DNA of 64,000 bases, taken from assembly GCA_934085585.1 (NCBI GenBank), contig CAKOHI010000006.1, positions 25,874 to 89,873 on the forward strand. Reading direction: 5' to 3'. Every line of letters begins with the position of its first letter. The stretch's first letter is position 1. Below are positions 25,118 to 33,734 of the stretch, piece after piece. This DNA comes from an uncultured Bacilli bacterium. Its GTDB lineage: Bacteria; Bacillota_I; Bacilli_A; RF39; UBA660. The translations under genes and the position numbers were made by a program. The notes beneath the pieces are model-generated. The model was given only the letters and a program-made list of their open reading frames with translations. It was not told the origin of the DNA and did not search any database.

Positions 25118-27259
25118 CTACTCCTCTATTAAAGATAAATTAACTCTTCCTTTGTCCTTATCTATTCCACAAACATATACAGTAATAATATCTCCAACTT
25201 TTAATATTTCACTCGGATGTTTTACAAAATTTTTACTCATTTTAGATATATGAACAAGTCCATCATCATGAAGTCCAATATCTACAAAAGCACCAAAAGC
25301 TGTAACATTTCTAACTACTCCTTCTAGACTCATACCAATTTCTAAATCATCAATAGTTAATACATCACTTCGTAAACTTACCTTTTTTAATTCATCTCTC
25401 GGATCTATTACCCCATTAACTAAATTATTTTTAATCATTTCCCATTTTTCTTCAGAAATATCAAATTTATTCTTTAACTCTTCAAACTTAATTTTATCAA
25501 GAGCCTCTTGCATTTGTTTTGTACCTACTAGACTAGCATCTATATTTTTATCATTTAATATCTTACTAACTAATTCATAATCTTCTGGATGGATATTAGT
25601 TTTATCAAATGGATTATTTCCAAAAATTCTTAAAAATCCAGCAGATTGTTGAAACATCAATTCATCCATTCCCGCTACTTTTTTTAGATCTTCTCTTGAT
25701 TTAAATACTCCATTTTTCTTTTTATATTCTTGCATTTTACCAATAACTTTTTTATTTAATCCAGATACATATCCAAGTATACTATCACTTGCATTATTTA
25801 AATTTACTCCGACTTCATTAACAACTTTACTAACAACAAATCCTAATTCTTCATCAAGCTCTTTTTGTTTTAAATCATGTTGATATAAACCAACCCCAAT
25901 ACTCTTTGGATCAATCTTAACAAGTTCTGATAAAGCATCTTGAAGTCTTCTTCCTATACTAACTGCACTTCTTTGTTCAACAGAATAATCTGGGAATTCT
26001 TTTTTAGCCAAACTACTCGCCGAATAAACACTAGCACCAGCTTCACTTACAATAATATATTTAACATCTAGATTATATTTTTTTATTAAGTTTGCCACAA
26101 ACATCTCACTTTCACGAGAAGCTGTACCATTTCCAATAGCTATTATTTTAATATTATGTTTTTGTATTAATGCAAGCATTATTTTTTCAGCCATATCAAC
26201 TTCTTTTTTTGGTTCATGTGGATAAATTACTCCGATTTCTAAAACTTCTCCAACTTCGCTTAATACAGCTAATTTACAACCGGTTCTAAAAGCAGGATCA
26301 AAACCAAGAACCACACTACCTTTAATCGGTGGTGTTAATAATAAATTCTCCAAATTATTACCGAATTCATTTATTCCAAATTCACTTGCTTTATCGTATA
26401 ATTCTGCTTTTATATCCCTTTCTAATGATGGCTCCAATAATCTTTTCCAAGCATCAAGAATAAATATTTTCATATCTTCAACTAATGGTGATTTTTTTCC
26501 ACCAATTATTTCATCTTCTAAATATTTAATTACATCATCTTTTGAAACACTTAAAGAATATGTTACAACTTTTTCTTTATCTGCTCTAGCTAATGCCAAT
26601 ATTTGATGTGGCTTAATACTAGTTATCTTACATTCAAAATCATAATATATTTCATAAGTTTTATTTTCATCTTTAGCATCTTTTTTTATCTTACCTTTTA
26701 CTAATCCATTATACCAATAATAATTTCTAATATATTTTCTAAATTTAGGTCTATCACTAATCCAATCAGCAATTATATAACCAGCATTAGTTATTGCATC
26801 ATCAATACTTTTAACATTTTCATTAATAAAAGACTTTGCTATTTCTTCTCTACTCTTATTAGGTAAACTCATTATTATTTTAGCTAAAGGTTCTAACCCT
26901 AATTTTATTGCTTCAGTACCTTTAGTCTTTCTTTTTTCTTTAAATGGTGCATAAATATCTTCCACTTCACTTAATTTATTTGCATCATTTATTGCTTTTA
27001 CTATTTCTTCTGTAAGCATTCCCTTTTCATCAATTAATCTTTTTACATCTTCTTTTCTATTTTCTAAATTAACCATATAATTATATTCAGTTTCAATTAA
27101 TCGAAGCTCATCTTCATTTAAATTACCAGTTACTTCTTTTCTATATCTAGCCATGAAAGGAATTGTTGCTCCTTCACTTAACATATTTATAACATTTTTT
27201 ATTTGATAATCTTTCAAATTTATTTTATTACTAACTTTCTTTATTACTTCTTCATTCAT
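25118..27259 (-). CDS. tex: Tex-type RNA-binding protein with C-terminal S1 domain
   Basis: Protein of 713 residues matching Tex in length and order: helical N-terminus with IPFMARYRKEVTG, a central YqgF/RNaseH-like domain (about 305-425, GSVVLGFDPAFRTGCKLAVL), helix-hairpin-helix repeats (about 470-545, FKSREDLKKVAGMD) and an S1 RNA-binding domain at the end (about 635-713, GAFVDIGLHDDGLVHIS). Tex is a conserved nucleic-acid-binding factor linked to transcription and RNA metabolism. It appears to be the first gene of an operon with the two genes downstream. Confidence 0.95.
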   Translation of the reverse strand: MNEEVIKKVSNKINLKDYQIKNVINMLSEGATIPFMARYRKEVTGNLNEDELRLIETEYNYMVNLENRKEDVKRLIDEKGMLTEEIVKAINDANKLSEVEDIYAPFKEKRKTKGTEAIKLGLEPLAKIIMSLPNKSREEIAKSFINENVKSIDDAITNAGYIIADWISDRPKFRKYIRNYYWYNGLVKGKIKKDAKDENKTYEIYYDFECKITSIKPHQILALARADKEKVVTYSLSVSKDDVIKYLEDEIIGGKKSPLVEDMKIFILDAWKRLLEPSLERDIKAELYDKASEFGINEFGNNLENLLLTPPIKGSVVLGFDPAFRTGCKLAVLSEVGEVLEIGVIYPHEPKKEVDMAEKIMLALIQKHNIKIIAIGNGTASRESEMFVANLIKKYNLDVKYIIVSEAGASVYSASSLAKKEFPDYSVEQRSAVSIGRRLQDALSELVKIDPKSIGVGLYQHDLKQKELDEELGFVVSKVVNEVGVNLNNASDSILGYVSGLNKKVIGKMQEYKKKNGVFKSREDLKKVAGMDELMFQQSAGFLRIFGNNPFDKTNIHPEDYELVSKILNDKNIDASLVGTKQMQEALDKIKFEELKNKFDISEEKWEMIKNNLVNGVIDPRDELKKVSLRSDVLTIDDLEIGMSLEGVVRNVTAFGAFVDIGLHDDGLVHISKMSKNFVKHPSEILKVGDIITVYVCGIDKDKGRVNLSLIEE

Positions 27260-27291
27260 TTTTATACCTCAATTCTTTTTTATTATACCAA

Positions 27292-27317
27292 AAAAACATG
27301 GATAACACCATGTTTTT
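27292..27317 (-). terminator. Terminator after the 241-residue hypothetical gene
   Basis: Perfect 10-base stem AAAAACATGG (27292-27301) / CCATGTTTTT (27308-27317), six-base loop, ending in T's on the minus strand. Confidence 0.8.
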
Positions 27318-27329
27318 CATTAAATAACA

Positions 27330-28055
27330 CTATTTTCTTGTTCTTTTTAGTTGTTCTTCTAGACGTTCTTCATATGGTTTATACTCTTCTTTTTCTTTTT
27401 CTAAATCACATAATTTACAAAGCCCTAGTCTTACCATATCATACAAAGTTTCACTAGATAATATCTTATCTCCATTAATACTTTCCTTTGAATCTTGTCT
27501 TATAAAATATCCCTTTTCTAAATCTACAACCGGACTAATTAATAAGTCTCCATTTAAACTATCCTTTAAAGGTTTAGAAAATTTAGCCAAAACTCCTAAT
27601 ATTGGAATGCTTTTATTTTGACTTGGAAAATAATTATCTCTTAATTTATGCCATAAAGTTAATAATTCAACATTTTCTTTTGGTATATCAGTATTATTCC
27701 ATAAACAATTTAAATATAATCCAACATTATCATAATCTTTAATTATTGTGGCTACAAAATCAGAATAACTAATATTTTTCTTCTTTAATAATTCACTAAC
27801 TGGTAAATACAAAAAATCATCTAGATTAGCAATAAAATTAAAATTTGCATCCCTAAAAAACACTTTACCATCCACACCCAAGTAAACCAATAATTTAGTA
27901 TTTTCACTTTTTCCATTTTCATTTTTAATAACAGAAATAGGACCAAAATACATTTCTTGTTTTACTTGAAAATCTTTTCCCCATATTTTACTTAAAACAT
28001 AACTTATACTCACCAAATAAGTAGTATCATTATTTACATATTTAAAACATTTCAT
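27330..28055 (-). CDS. Hypothetical protein, 241 residues
   Basis: Not recognised. Soluble protein with a clear GGGGGAG ribosome site. Visible features are an N-terminal beta-rich part (FKYVNNDTTYLVSISYVLS), an acidic and aromatic middle (YSDFVATIIKDYDNVGLYLN), an SLNGDLLISPVVDLEKGYF strand pair, two cysteines in LGLCKLCDLEKEKEEYKPYE, and a basic tail ending KRTRK. It is a single-gene unit with its own terminator. No catalytic motif visible. Confidence 0.7.
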   Translation of the reverse strand: MKCFKYVNNDTTYLVSISYVLSKIWGKDFQVKQEMYFGPISVIKNENGKSENTKLLVYLGVDGKVFFRDANFNFIANLDDFLYLPVSELLKKKNISYSDFVATIIKDYDNVGLYLNCLWNNTDIPKENVELLTLWHKLRDNYFPSQNKSIPILGVLAKFSKPLKDSLNGDLLISPVVDLEKGYFIRQDSKESINGDKILSSETLYDMVRLGLCKLCDLEKEKEEYKPYEERLEEQLKRTRK

Positions 28056-28110
28056 ACAATCTCCCCCAATTAGATATATATTATATATATTTTTTTACAT
28101 AAAGTCAAGA

Positions 28111-28133
28111 AAAAAAGCACATTTCTGTGTTTT
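28111..28133 (-). terminator. Hairpin and T run after the small NPxTG ORF
   Basis: On the minus strand AAAACACA-GAAA-TGTGCTTT (one mismatch) is followed by further T's. It begins right after the stop at 28132-28134. Confidence 0.5.
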
Positions 28134-28311
28134 AAATTCTTTTAAAAATTTTCTTTTTTCTATTAAAAACAAATATAATACTAGCCATCATTATTAACAA
28201 TAAAGTTCCAGTCACTGGAGCAAAGAAACCAGTATTTGGATTTTCAATTCCTATATTTAATGATAATAAACAGCCACAATTATTTATGTCCAGTATAATA
28301 AAGTCTTTCAT
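28132..28311 (-). CDS. 59-residue ORF with an NPxTG-type sortase sorting tail
   Basis: The frame starts at ATG 28309-28311 and overlaps the preceding gene's end by 32 bases. The C-terminal half has the exact layout of a wall-sorting signal: NPNTG (residues 24-28), a hydrophobic helix of about 20 residues (TGTLLLIMMASIIFVF) and a basic tail (NRKKKIFKRI). The first 23 residues are short and show no signal peptide, and no ribosome site precedes the ATG. It may therefore be the surviving 3' end of a larger sortase-anchored surface protein, or a real mini-protein translated by coupling. No sortase gene is in the window. Confidence 0.45.
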   Translation of the reverse strand: MKDFIILDINNCGCLLSLNIGIENPNTGFFAPVTGTLLLIMMASIIFVFNRKKKIFKRI

Positions 28312-28507
28312 TTAAAATATTAGCAACATAATCAATTTCATCATAATCTTCATCATCTATATCAGCATCATCTAAATACTTATCTATAAGTAATAATACT
28401 TCAGATAACATTTTACATTTACTTACATCAATATTACATTTATTTAAAACACTAATTTCATAATCATTTACATAAATATTTTCTCCATACTTCTTTAGTT
28501 CATCCAT
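28280..28507 (-). CDS. Small acidic hypothetical protein, 75 residues
   Basis: Not recognised. The start has a GGAG site at good spacing. The protein is strongly acidic in the middle (DKYLDDADIDDEDYDEIDYV) with two cysteines in NKCNIDVSKCKML and looks helical. It sits between the Hsp20 gene and the NPxTG ORF on the same strand. Acidic, short and without a membrane segment, it could be an adaptor or inhibitor, but nothing in the sequence demonstrates this. Confidence 0.6.
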   Translation of the reverse strand: MDELKKYGENIYVNDYEISVLNKCNIDVSKCKMLSEVLLLIDKYLDDADIDDEDYDEIDYVANILNERLYYTGHK

Positions 28508-28593
28508 TATAATTCTCCATTTCCAATTATATTTTATAACAACAAATAAATTTCTTCAAGAAAAAAAGTACACACTAATGTGTACCCAAAATA

Positions 28594-28968
28594 CTATTTT
28601 ACTTCAATATATCTTTTATTTTTATCTTCATCAACTTTAGAAACACTAATTGTTAATATTCCATCTTTAAATTCTGCTTCCATAGTTTCTTCATCGATAT
28701 CTTCTAGATGGAAACTTCTTTCAAGTCTACCATACATCTTACGTTCTCTATGTAAATAATTTTTATTATCTTCATGTTTTTCATGGTGTTCTGCTTTAAT
28801 AACAATATTTCCTTTATTACATTCAACTTTTATATCTTTTTTATCATATCCAGGAACATCCATTTCTATAAACACTTTATTATCTTTTTCAAAGATATCG
28901 CATTTCATCTTATTTTCCTTTTCTAAATCACTCAACATATCATCAAAAAACATTCTGCTTGGTAACAT
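28594..28968 (-). CDS. Hsp20/alpha-crystallin small heat-shock protein
   Basis: ATP-independent holdase chaperone of about 124 residues. The alpha-crystallin domain spans roughly 25-115: VFIEMDVPGYDKKDIKVEC, a RERKMYGRLERSFHLE strand region and the C-terminal A-x-x-x-n-G-I-L motif (EAEFKDGILTISV). The best start is ATG 28968, because the AAAGG site overlaps the ATG codons at 28978-28980 too closely. Expression is likely heat-induced: a CIRCE operator sits over its promoter, so HrcA should repress it. Confidence 0.95.
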   Translation of the reverse strand: MLPSRMFFDDMLSDLEKENKMKCDIFEKDNKVFIEMDVPGYDKKDIKVECNKGNIVIKAEHHEKHEDNKNYLHRERKMYGRLERSFHLEDIDEETMEAEFKDGILTISVSKVDEDKNKRYIEVK

Positions 28969-29064
28969 AAATATCATCATCCTTTCATATTTAATATTTT
29001 CAAATTCTTTATGTTTATACTTTGAAAATGTTTTTATTTGTTAATCTCTTTAATTAACACTATC

Positions 29065-29106
29065 ATTATATTACCTATGTTAGCACTTGTCAAGTATAAG
29101 TGCTAA
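29065..29106 (-). promoter_or_regulatory. hsp20 promoter with CIRCE (HrcA) operator
   Basis: CIRCE inverted repeat TTAGCACTT (29080-29088), 9-base spacer, AAGTGCTAA (29098-29106), one base per arm off the TTAGCACTC/GAGTGCTAA consensus. On the minus strand -35 TTGACA (29088-29093) lies inside it, with a 17-base spacer to -10 TATAAT (29065-29070). Confidence 0.93.
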
Positions 29107-29139
29107 TATTCACAAAACTTTCACATTTACTTATCTATA

Positions 29140-31614
29140 TTACTCTACAACTACATAATTATTTACTTTATCATTAAGAAAATCATAATTAATCCAAACA
29201 ATAGCATTCTTTGTATTATTATCCCAAACATTCCAACTTAAATACATCTTATCATCTATTATTATTGGTATCAAATAAGAATTAAAATTTTCATAATTTA
29301 TTTCTTCTTTTATATTTTCTACATCACCATAATCAATATTAAATAAGTTTTTAAATTCATTATAATACTTTGATTTATCAACATTTACGTAATCAAGCAT
29401 AGGTCTTATTAAAAATGTAAATTTTTTATCATTTAAATAATCTTCACCATTATGTTTTTTATATAAATCTATTAAAATATCCATTAAATAACCCGTAGAT
29501 TTATATGTAGCATCTAATGAAGTCGTATCATTTAAAGCATCAATTACTTTTGAAACTATTTTCTCATCATTAAATTCTTCATATAAAGTTTTAATAAAAT
29601 AATTATCATCTTTAAAATACCATTCATCCACATTTTTAGTTTTATAAATATATTCTAAAGTTTCCAAATAATATGTTCCAAAATTATAGGAAGTTACATT
29701 TTTAGTAAAATATTTTGAAGTAAAAGCTTCAGCTCCAGATTCAACAATATAATTAGTGTAAGGCATATTTACATAATCACACCCATCTGGGATATTAGGT
29801 ATTGCCTCATAAACATCAATTTTATTATTACATTTATATAATATTGTACTTACACTATTACTAATTGAATAATCAACAAAATGAACAAGTTCATGATAAA
29901 TAACTCTATTTTCATCAGTTACAAAATCAATTCTAGTATTAAAATCTTGATATGTTCCATCCGCCTTGCCATTATGTAAAATATCTGCTTTATGAATATT
30001 TAAATATCCAAGTTTATGTAAAAAATAAAATTCATCAAGAAAATCTTTTTTATCTACAATAATTTCAAATAAATCATAAACTTCTTTTTTATAGTTAAGT
30101 AACATTTTATTATTTTCTATTATATAAGCATATTTTTTAAATAATTTTTCATTTTTATTTATCTTAAATTCAATATCTTTTAAATTATATTTACTTATTA
30201 TTTCATCTATATCAATATTAAAATCAAAATTAAAATCTAATCTCTTTTTATTATTACCAAGTTTTACTATATAAGTCTTATATAATGATTCTAATATTAT
30301 TTCATCTTTATTAAAATTTATATTTACAAAAGCATCATCTACTAATTTTTTACCATCTTTATATAAATAATGTTCATTAACATTTTTAGATATATCACAA
30401 TAATTATTATCACAATAAATATTATACAAATTATCTTCTATAATCTTTAAATCTTTATCTAGAAATGAAGAATTATAATTTACATAATCATAACCACTAT
30501 AAACATTATCAGCTATATAACTTATACTTATATCTTCTGAAATATCTATTTGTTTTAAATTTTTATTATAATATTCATAAGTTGATCCATCTCCGAGCAA
30601 ATCAAGTGATGCCGCTACTTTAATATAATCTCCTTCTAAAGTAATTTCTCCACCAACAATTTCTTTATCTTTATAAAATAATATATAATTTTCTTCATCA
30701 ATACCTAATATTGCATCATCAAATAACATTTTATAAGCATACATACATTTATCAACAACTATATTATTTTTATTATCTTTTAATTTATATCCTTTATCAC
30801 ATGTATCCTTACTCATTATATATCGATTATTTATTTTAGTATTATCTTTATAAATAATATCATCTTCAATATATAAAACATTATCTTTATACATAAATGT
30901 ATTATAATCCATATAACTTTCATTTTCATAAGTTATATCTTCATATAAAATTTGTTTACGTTTTGCATCAAACAAATAGCCTTTATTATCTTTAGTAAAT
31001 CTAAAATAATTTACGTTACCATTATTACTATAAGAAGCAGAGTTTTCAAAATTATCCCACAATACCTTTTTTTCTTTTAAATCAACTATTACACTCTTAC
31101 TATCTTTTTGATAAGAATTAATAAATAATAAGTCATTTCCAAACTCTGCGGTATATTCAAATTCTCCTGTAAAATCTAAAAGATAAACTTTATTCATATC
31201 ATTATCATACACACAATTATCAACTAAAATATATTTATTATCATAAGAACTTTTAACATGTGTTCCAATTGCTAATTCATTTCCATTTTTATCAATTATT
31301 CTTTTTATATTTTTATTAGTTACAAGTATATATTTTTCATTAATAATTTCATAATAAGAATACGAATCTGGATATTCACTAATTATATTATTATTAAAAT
31401 CATATATTACTAACTTTTCCCCTTCATCTTTAACATAAAAATTCTCTCCAACTTTTACATTAATGTTATTTAAAGTAATAATACGCTCTATTCCAAGGCC
31501 TTTATCTTCATTTGTATTTACATTCTTATTAAATATAATATAAACTATTACACTAATACATATCACAAATAACACTAAAATACTAATTACTAATCTTTTT
31601 TTATTCTTTTTCAT
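29140..31614 (-). CDS. Large anchored protein with lethal-factor-like gluzincin metallopeptidase domain
   Basis: Protein of 824 residues. An N-terminal membrane helix (about 7-29) is followed by roughly 400 residues of beta-rich, repeat-like sequence with many Asn, Asp and Tyr (propeller-like in style), then a helical region and a metallopeptidase domain. That domain has HELVHFVDY (about 570-578; HExxH zinc site plus VD) and about 50 residues later ESGAEAFTSKYF, which supplies the third-ligand glutamate. The HExxHxVD...E-x-x-AEAF spacing resembles anthrax-lethal-factor-type peptidases (M34 and PPEP-1-like). The protein should be extracytoplasmic. Substrate unknown; it could process surface proteins. 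It is a monocistron in a region of unrelated genes. Confidence 0.7.
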   Translation of the reverse strand: MKKNKKRLVISILVLFVICISVIVYIIFNKNVNTNEDKGLGIERIITLNNINVKVGENFYVKDEGEKLVIYDFNNNIISEYPDSYSYYEIINEKYILVTNKNIKRIIDKNGNELAIGTHVKSSYDNKYILVDNCVYDNDMNKVYLLDFTGEFEYTAEFGNDLLFINSYQKDSKSVIVDLKEKKVLWDNFENSASYSNNGNVNYFRFTKDNKGYLFDAKRKQILYEDITYENESYMDYNTFMYKDNVLYIEDDIIYKDNTKINNRYIMSKDTCDKGYKLKDNKNNIVVDKCMYAYKMLFDDAILGIDEENYILFYKDKEIVGGEITLEGDYIKVAASLDLLGDGSTYEYYNKNLKQIDISEDISISYIADNVYSGYDYVNYNSSFLDKDLKIIEDNLYNIYCDNNYCDISKNVNEHYLYKDGKKLVDDAFVNINFNKDEIILESLYKTYIVKLGNNKKRLDFNFDFNIDIDEIISKYNLKDIEFKINKNEKLFKKYAYIIENNKMLLNYKKEVYDLFEIIVDKKDFLDEFYFLHKLGYLNIHKADILHNGKADGTYQDFNTRIDFVTDENRVIYHELVHFVDYSISNSVSTILYKCNNKIDVYEAIPNIPDGCDYVNMPYTNYIVESGAEAFTSKYFTKNVTSYNFGTYYLETLEYIYKTKNVDEWYFKDDNYFIKTLYEEFNDEKIVSKVIDALNDTTSLDATYKSTGYLMDILIDLYKKHNGEDYLNDKKFTFLIRPMLDYVNVDKSKYYNEFKNLFNIDYGDVENIKEEINYENFNSYLIPIIIDDKMYLSWNVWDNNTKNAIVWINYDFLNDKVNNYVVVE

Positions 31615-31699
31615 ATTATCAAGATCTCCATATAATTAATTTTAATAAATCATAAATAATCAACATTATTATTACCATATTTTTTTAGCTCATTCATAA

Positions 31700-32542
31700 C
31701 TACATTTCTTTTTTATAAACTAAAAAATCAATCTTCTTTACTCCGACTTTTCCACACAATATTTTTTCTTTAACTGCCTCTTCCCAAATTATTAAATCAC
31801 TTAAACAAACTTCATCAGAAACTAAAATTTCCAATATTACTTTATAAAAGTTCTTTATATTAACTAAAGTTACATTAGAATAAAATATTTCATCATGCTC
31901 CTTAATTGCATTTTCCACACAACTAATAACTTTTTTACTTCTATCATTTTGTCCCTTTAACATTATTACATTATCAATGATTATATTAATCCCTTTAAAA
32001 AATATCAAAACAGCACCATATAAACTTCCCAACAAATCAAAAACTGGAATAAAACTACCCAGAACAACAAAGAAAAATAATGAAATTGCAATTATAGCAT
32101 CATAATAAGTACTATGAGTCATATCCATTAATATTTCACTTTGTACACTTTTGGCATATCTAAATAAAGTATTAGCCCAAACTAATAATGAACAAGAAAA
32201 AACAATCAAACATAATAAAATTTTCAAATCAATAAATGTATACTTTAAAAAGAAAGCTTTGACAAAAATAAATACACCTAAAAAGCACAAAAGTAAACCA
32301 TAAAAAATCATTGAAAACATCGGAGCATTTCCATATCCAAATGGTGCTTTTCTACTTGCTCTTCTTCCTCTAACAACAGATGCCCCAAATCCTAAAAAGT
32401 CATTACTCATATTGCACAATGAATAATACCCACTTACAACTAGTGAATATGAATTAAAAACAAGTCCACTATAAATTTTTGCTAATACCACCAAAGAATT
32501 AATCAAAATATTTACAACTGTAATTCTTCTTTCTATTCTCAT
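31700..32542 (-). CDS. Cation-diffusion-facilitator-like membrane protein with degenerate metal site
   Basis: Protein of 280 residues with six membrane helices and a cytoplasmic C-terminal domain as in CDF (ZitB/FieF) transporters. Family landmarks can be aligned: NILINSLVVLAKIYSGLVF (helix 1), a GYYSLCNMSND segment, APFGYGNAP in place of (H)PYGHGR, and MTHSTYYDA in place of H-x-x-x-D. However, the first metal-binding D-x-x-x-D is replaced by S/Y residues and the second site is shifted, so zinc or manganese transport is doubtful. It may have a different substrate or a regulatory role. The nitroreductase gene lies 8 bases upstream on the same strand, so the two are probably co-transcribed. Confidence 0.7.
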   Translation of the reverse strand: MRIERRITVVNILINSLVVLAKIYSGLVFNSYSLVVSGYYSLCNMSNDFLGFGASVVRGRRASRKAPFGYGNAPMFSMIFYGLLLCFLGVFIFVKAFFLKYTFIDLKILLCLIVFSCSLLVWANTLFRYAKSVQSEILMDMTHSTYYDAIIAISLFFFVVLGSFIPVFDLLGSLYGAVLIFFKGINIIIDNVIMLKGQNDRSKKVISCVENAIKEHDEIFYSNVTLVNIKNFYKVILEILVSDEVCLSDLIIWEEAVKEKILCGKVGVKKIDFLVYKKEM

Positions 32543-32550
32543 AAATACCC

Positions 32551-33075
32551 CTAATCAAATATAATATAATCTTCTTTTCTAGGACTTGGCGGAGGTAAAA
32601 TCATATCTCTATATCCTAAAACTACATTACCAATGCCAACATAATTATCACTTAATCCCCATTTATTCATTAATTTTTTTCCAAATTCAGTTTGAAAAGT
32701 TTCATAAGCTCTATGTACCCAACAACTATCAACATTTAAACTAAAAGCAGCATTTATTATATTTGATATAACAGCACTACCATCCTCTTTATATGTACTT
32801 ACATTTTTATTTGCAAAAACAATAATTAATGTCGGAGCATGATAAAATGGATTTAGTCCTGGTTTATTTACAAAACTTCCATTAACTTTAGCAATTTCTT
32901 CAATTAACTCTTTATTTTGAACAACAACGATTTTAGCACTTTGCATATTTTTACCAGAAGGTGCATAAGTACCACACTTTAATATTTCATTTAATATATC
33001 TTTAGGAATCTGTTCATCTTTAAATTTTCTAATACTTCTTCGTTCACACAAAATTTTTGTTACTTCATTCACCAA
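32551..33075 (-). CDS. Nitroreductase-family FMN oxidoreductase
   Basis: FMN-dependent enzyme of about 175 residues. The family motif RRSIRKFKDEQIP lies near the N-terminus (R-R-S-x-R-x-(F/Y)), followed by GTYAPSGKNMQSAKIVVV (FMN binding) and SCWVHRAYETF and GYRD near the end. The open frame extends to 33105, but the GGAG site at about 33085 implies a TTG (33075) or GTG (33072) start. Such enzymes reduce nitroaromatics, quinones or flavins with NAD(P)H; the physiological substrate cannot be inferred. Confidence 0.88.
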   Translation of the reverse strand: MVNEVTKILCERRSIRKFKDEQIPKDILNEILKCGTYAPSGKNMQSAKIVVVQNKELIEEIAKVNGSFVNKPGLNPFYHAPTLIIVFANKNVSTYKEDGSAVISNIINAAFSLNVDSCWVHRAYETFQTEFGKKLMNKWGLSDNYVGIGNVVLGYRDMILPPPSPRKEDYIIFD

Positions 33076-33170
33076 AATCATCTCCATACAATATAATAAT
33101 AACATATTTTTTGCATTTAGGGTATTGCTTTTATAAAAAAAATTTGATAAGATAAGTTATGCAAAGACAT

Positions 33171-33247
33171 GGTGCAATTGGTGAAGTGGTTAACACGCCG
33201 GATTGTGGCTCCGGTATGCAAGGGTTCGATTCCCTTATTGTGCCCCA
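33171..33247 (+). tRNA. tRNA-His (anticodon GTG)
   Basis: Full cloverleaf: acceptor GTGCAAT / ATTGTGC with the extra G-1 (33171) opposite C73, as required for histidine identity; D arm with GTGGTTAA; anticodon stem CCGGA/TCCGG around TTGTGGC; T arm AAGGG-TTCGATT-CCCTT; encoded CCA (33245-33247). A modest promoter (TTGCTT at 33125-33130, TAAGAT at 33148-33153) precedes it. Confidence 0.97.
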
Positions 33248-33257
33248 TTAAGAATTT

Positions 33258-33286
33258 AAAAAGCAGGTATTTCTACTTGCTTTTTT
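33258..33286. terminator. Bidirectional terminator between tRNA-His and the ASCH gene
   Basis: 12-base stem AAAAAGCAGGTA (33258-33269) / TACTTGCTTTTT (33274-33285) with one G-U pair. The ASCH stop codon (33273-33275) is inside it. Confidence 0.8.
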
Positions 33287-33659
33287 CATATTCAAAATTC
33301 CATATTCCAAGTTTACCTTTAGCTTTAATTGGTTGAATAGTTTGAACATCTTCTAAAATCCAAGCATAACGCCCAACTTCATATACTCCACATTTATATT
33401 CCATTTCATTATTTTTTTTAACACTTTCAATAAATTCATTAGTCATATAAACACAATCTACTAATCTACATTTACAAATAATTTCACCGTACATTGGATT
33501 AATCAACGTACTTAATGGATCATTTTTATAATCTTTACTCAAGCTAGCATGAATAAATAACTCACCTCGATAATTTGTTTTAAAACTTCTTGTTTCATAA
33601 CATTTATACCCATCTTTAATTAAACTAGCATATGGTTCTTTTATACTTAATACTTTCAT
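33273..33659 (-). CDS. ASCH-domain protein
   Basis: Protein of 128 residues built almost entirely of one ASCH (PUA-like) domain: KVLSIKEPYASLIKDGYKCY at the N-terminus, ETRSFKTNYRGELFIHAS and the late YAWILEDVQTIQPIKAKGKL. ASCH/EVE-type domains bind RNA or modified bases, and some have RNase or amidohydrolase activity; here only binding can be expected. It ends in the terminator shared with tRNA-His and is divergent from the LigD-like gene, with about 75 bases between them for both promoters. Confidence 0.88.
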   Translation of the reverse strand: MKVLSIKEPYASLIKDGYKCYETRSFKTNYRGELFIHASLSKDYKNDPLSTLINPMYGEIICKCRLVDCVYMTNEFIESVKKNNEMEYKCGVYEVGRYAWILEDVQTIQPIKAKGKLGIWNFEYEKSK

Positions 33660-33734
33660 TTTATCACCTAAAGTTAATATAACATAGATTGTATATAATA
33701 GACAAATAAAACCAAAATAATAATGGTGAAATCT

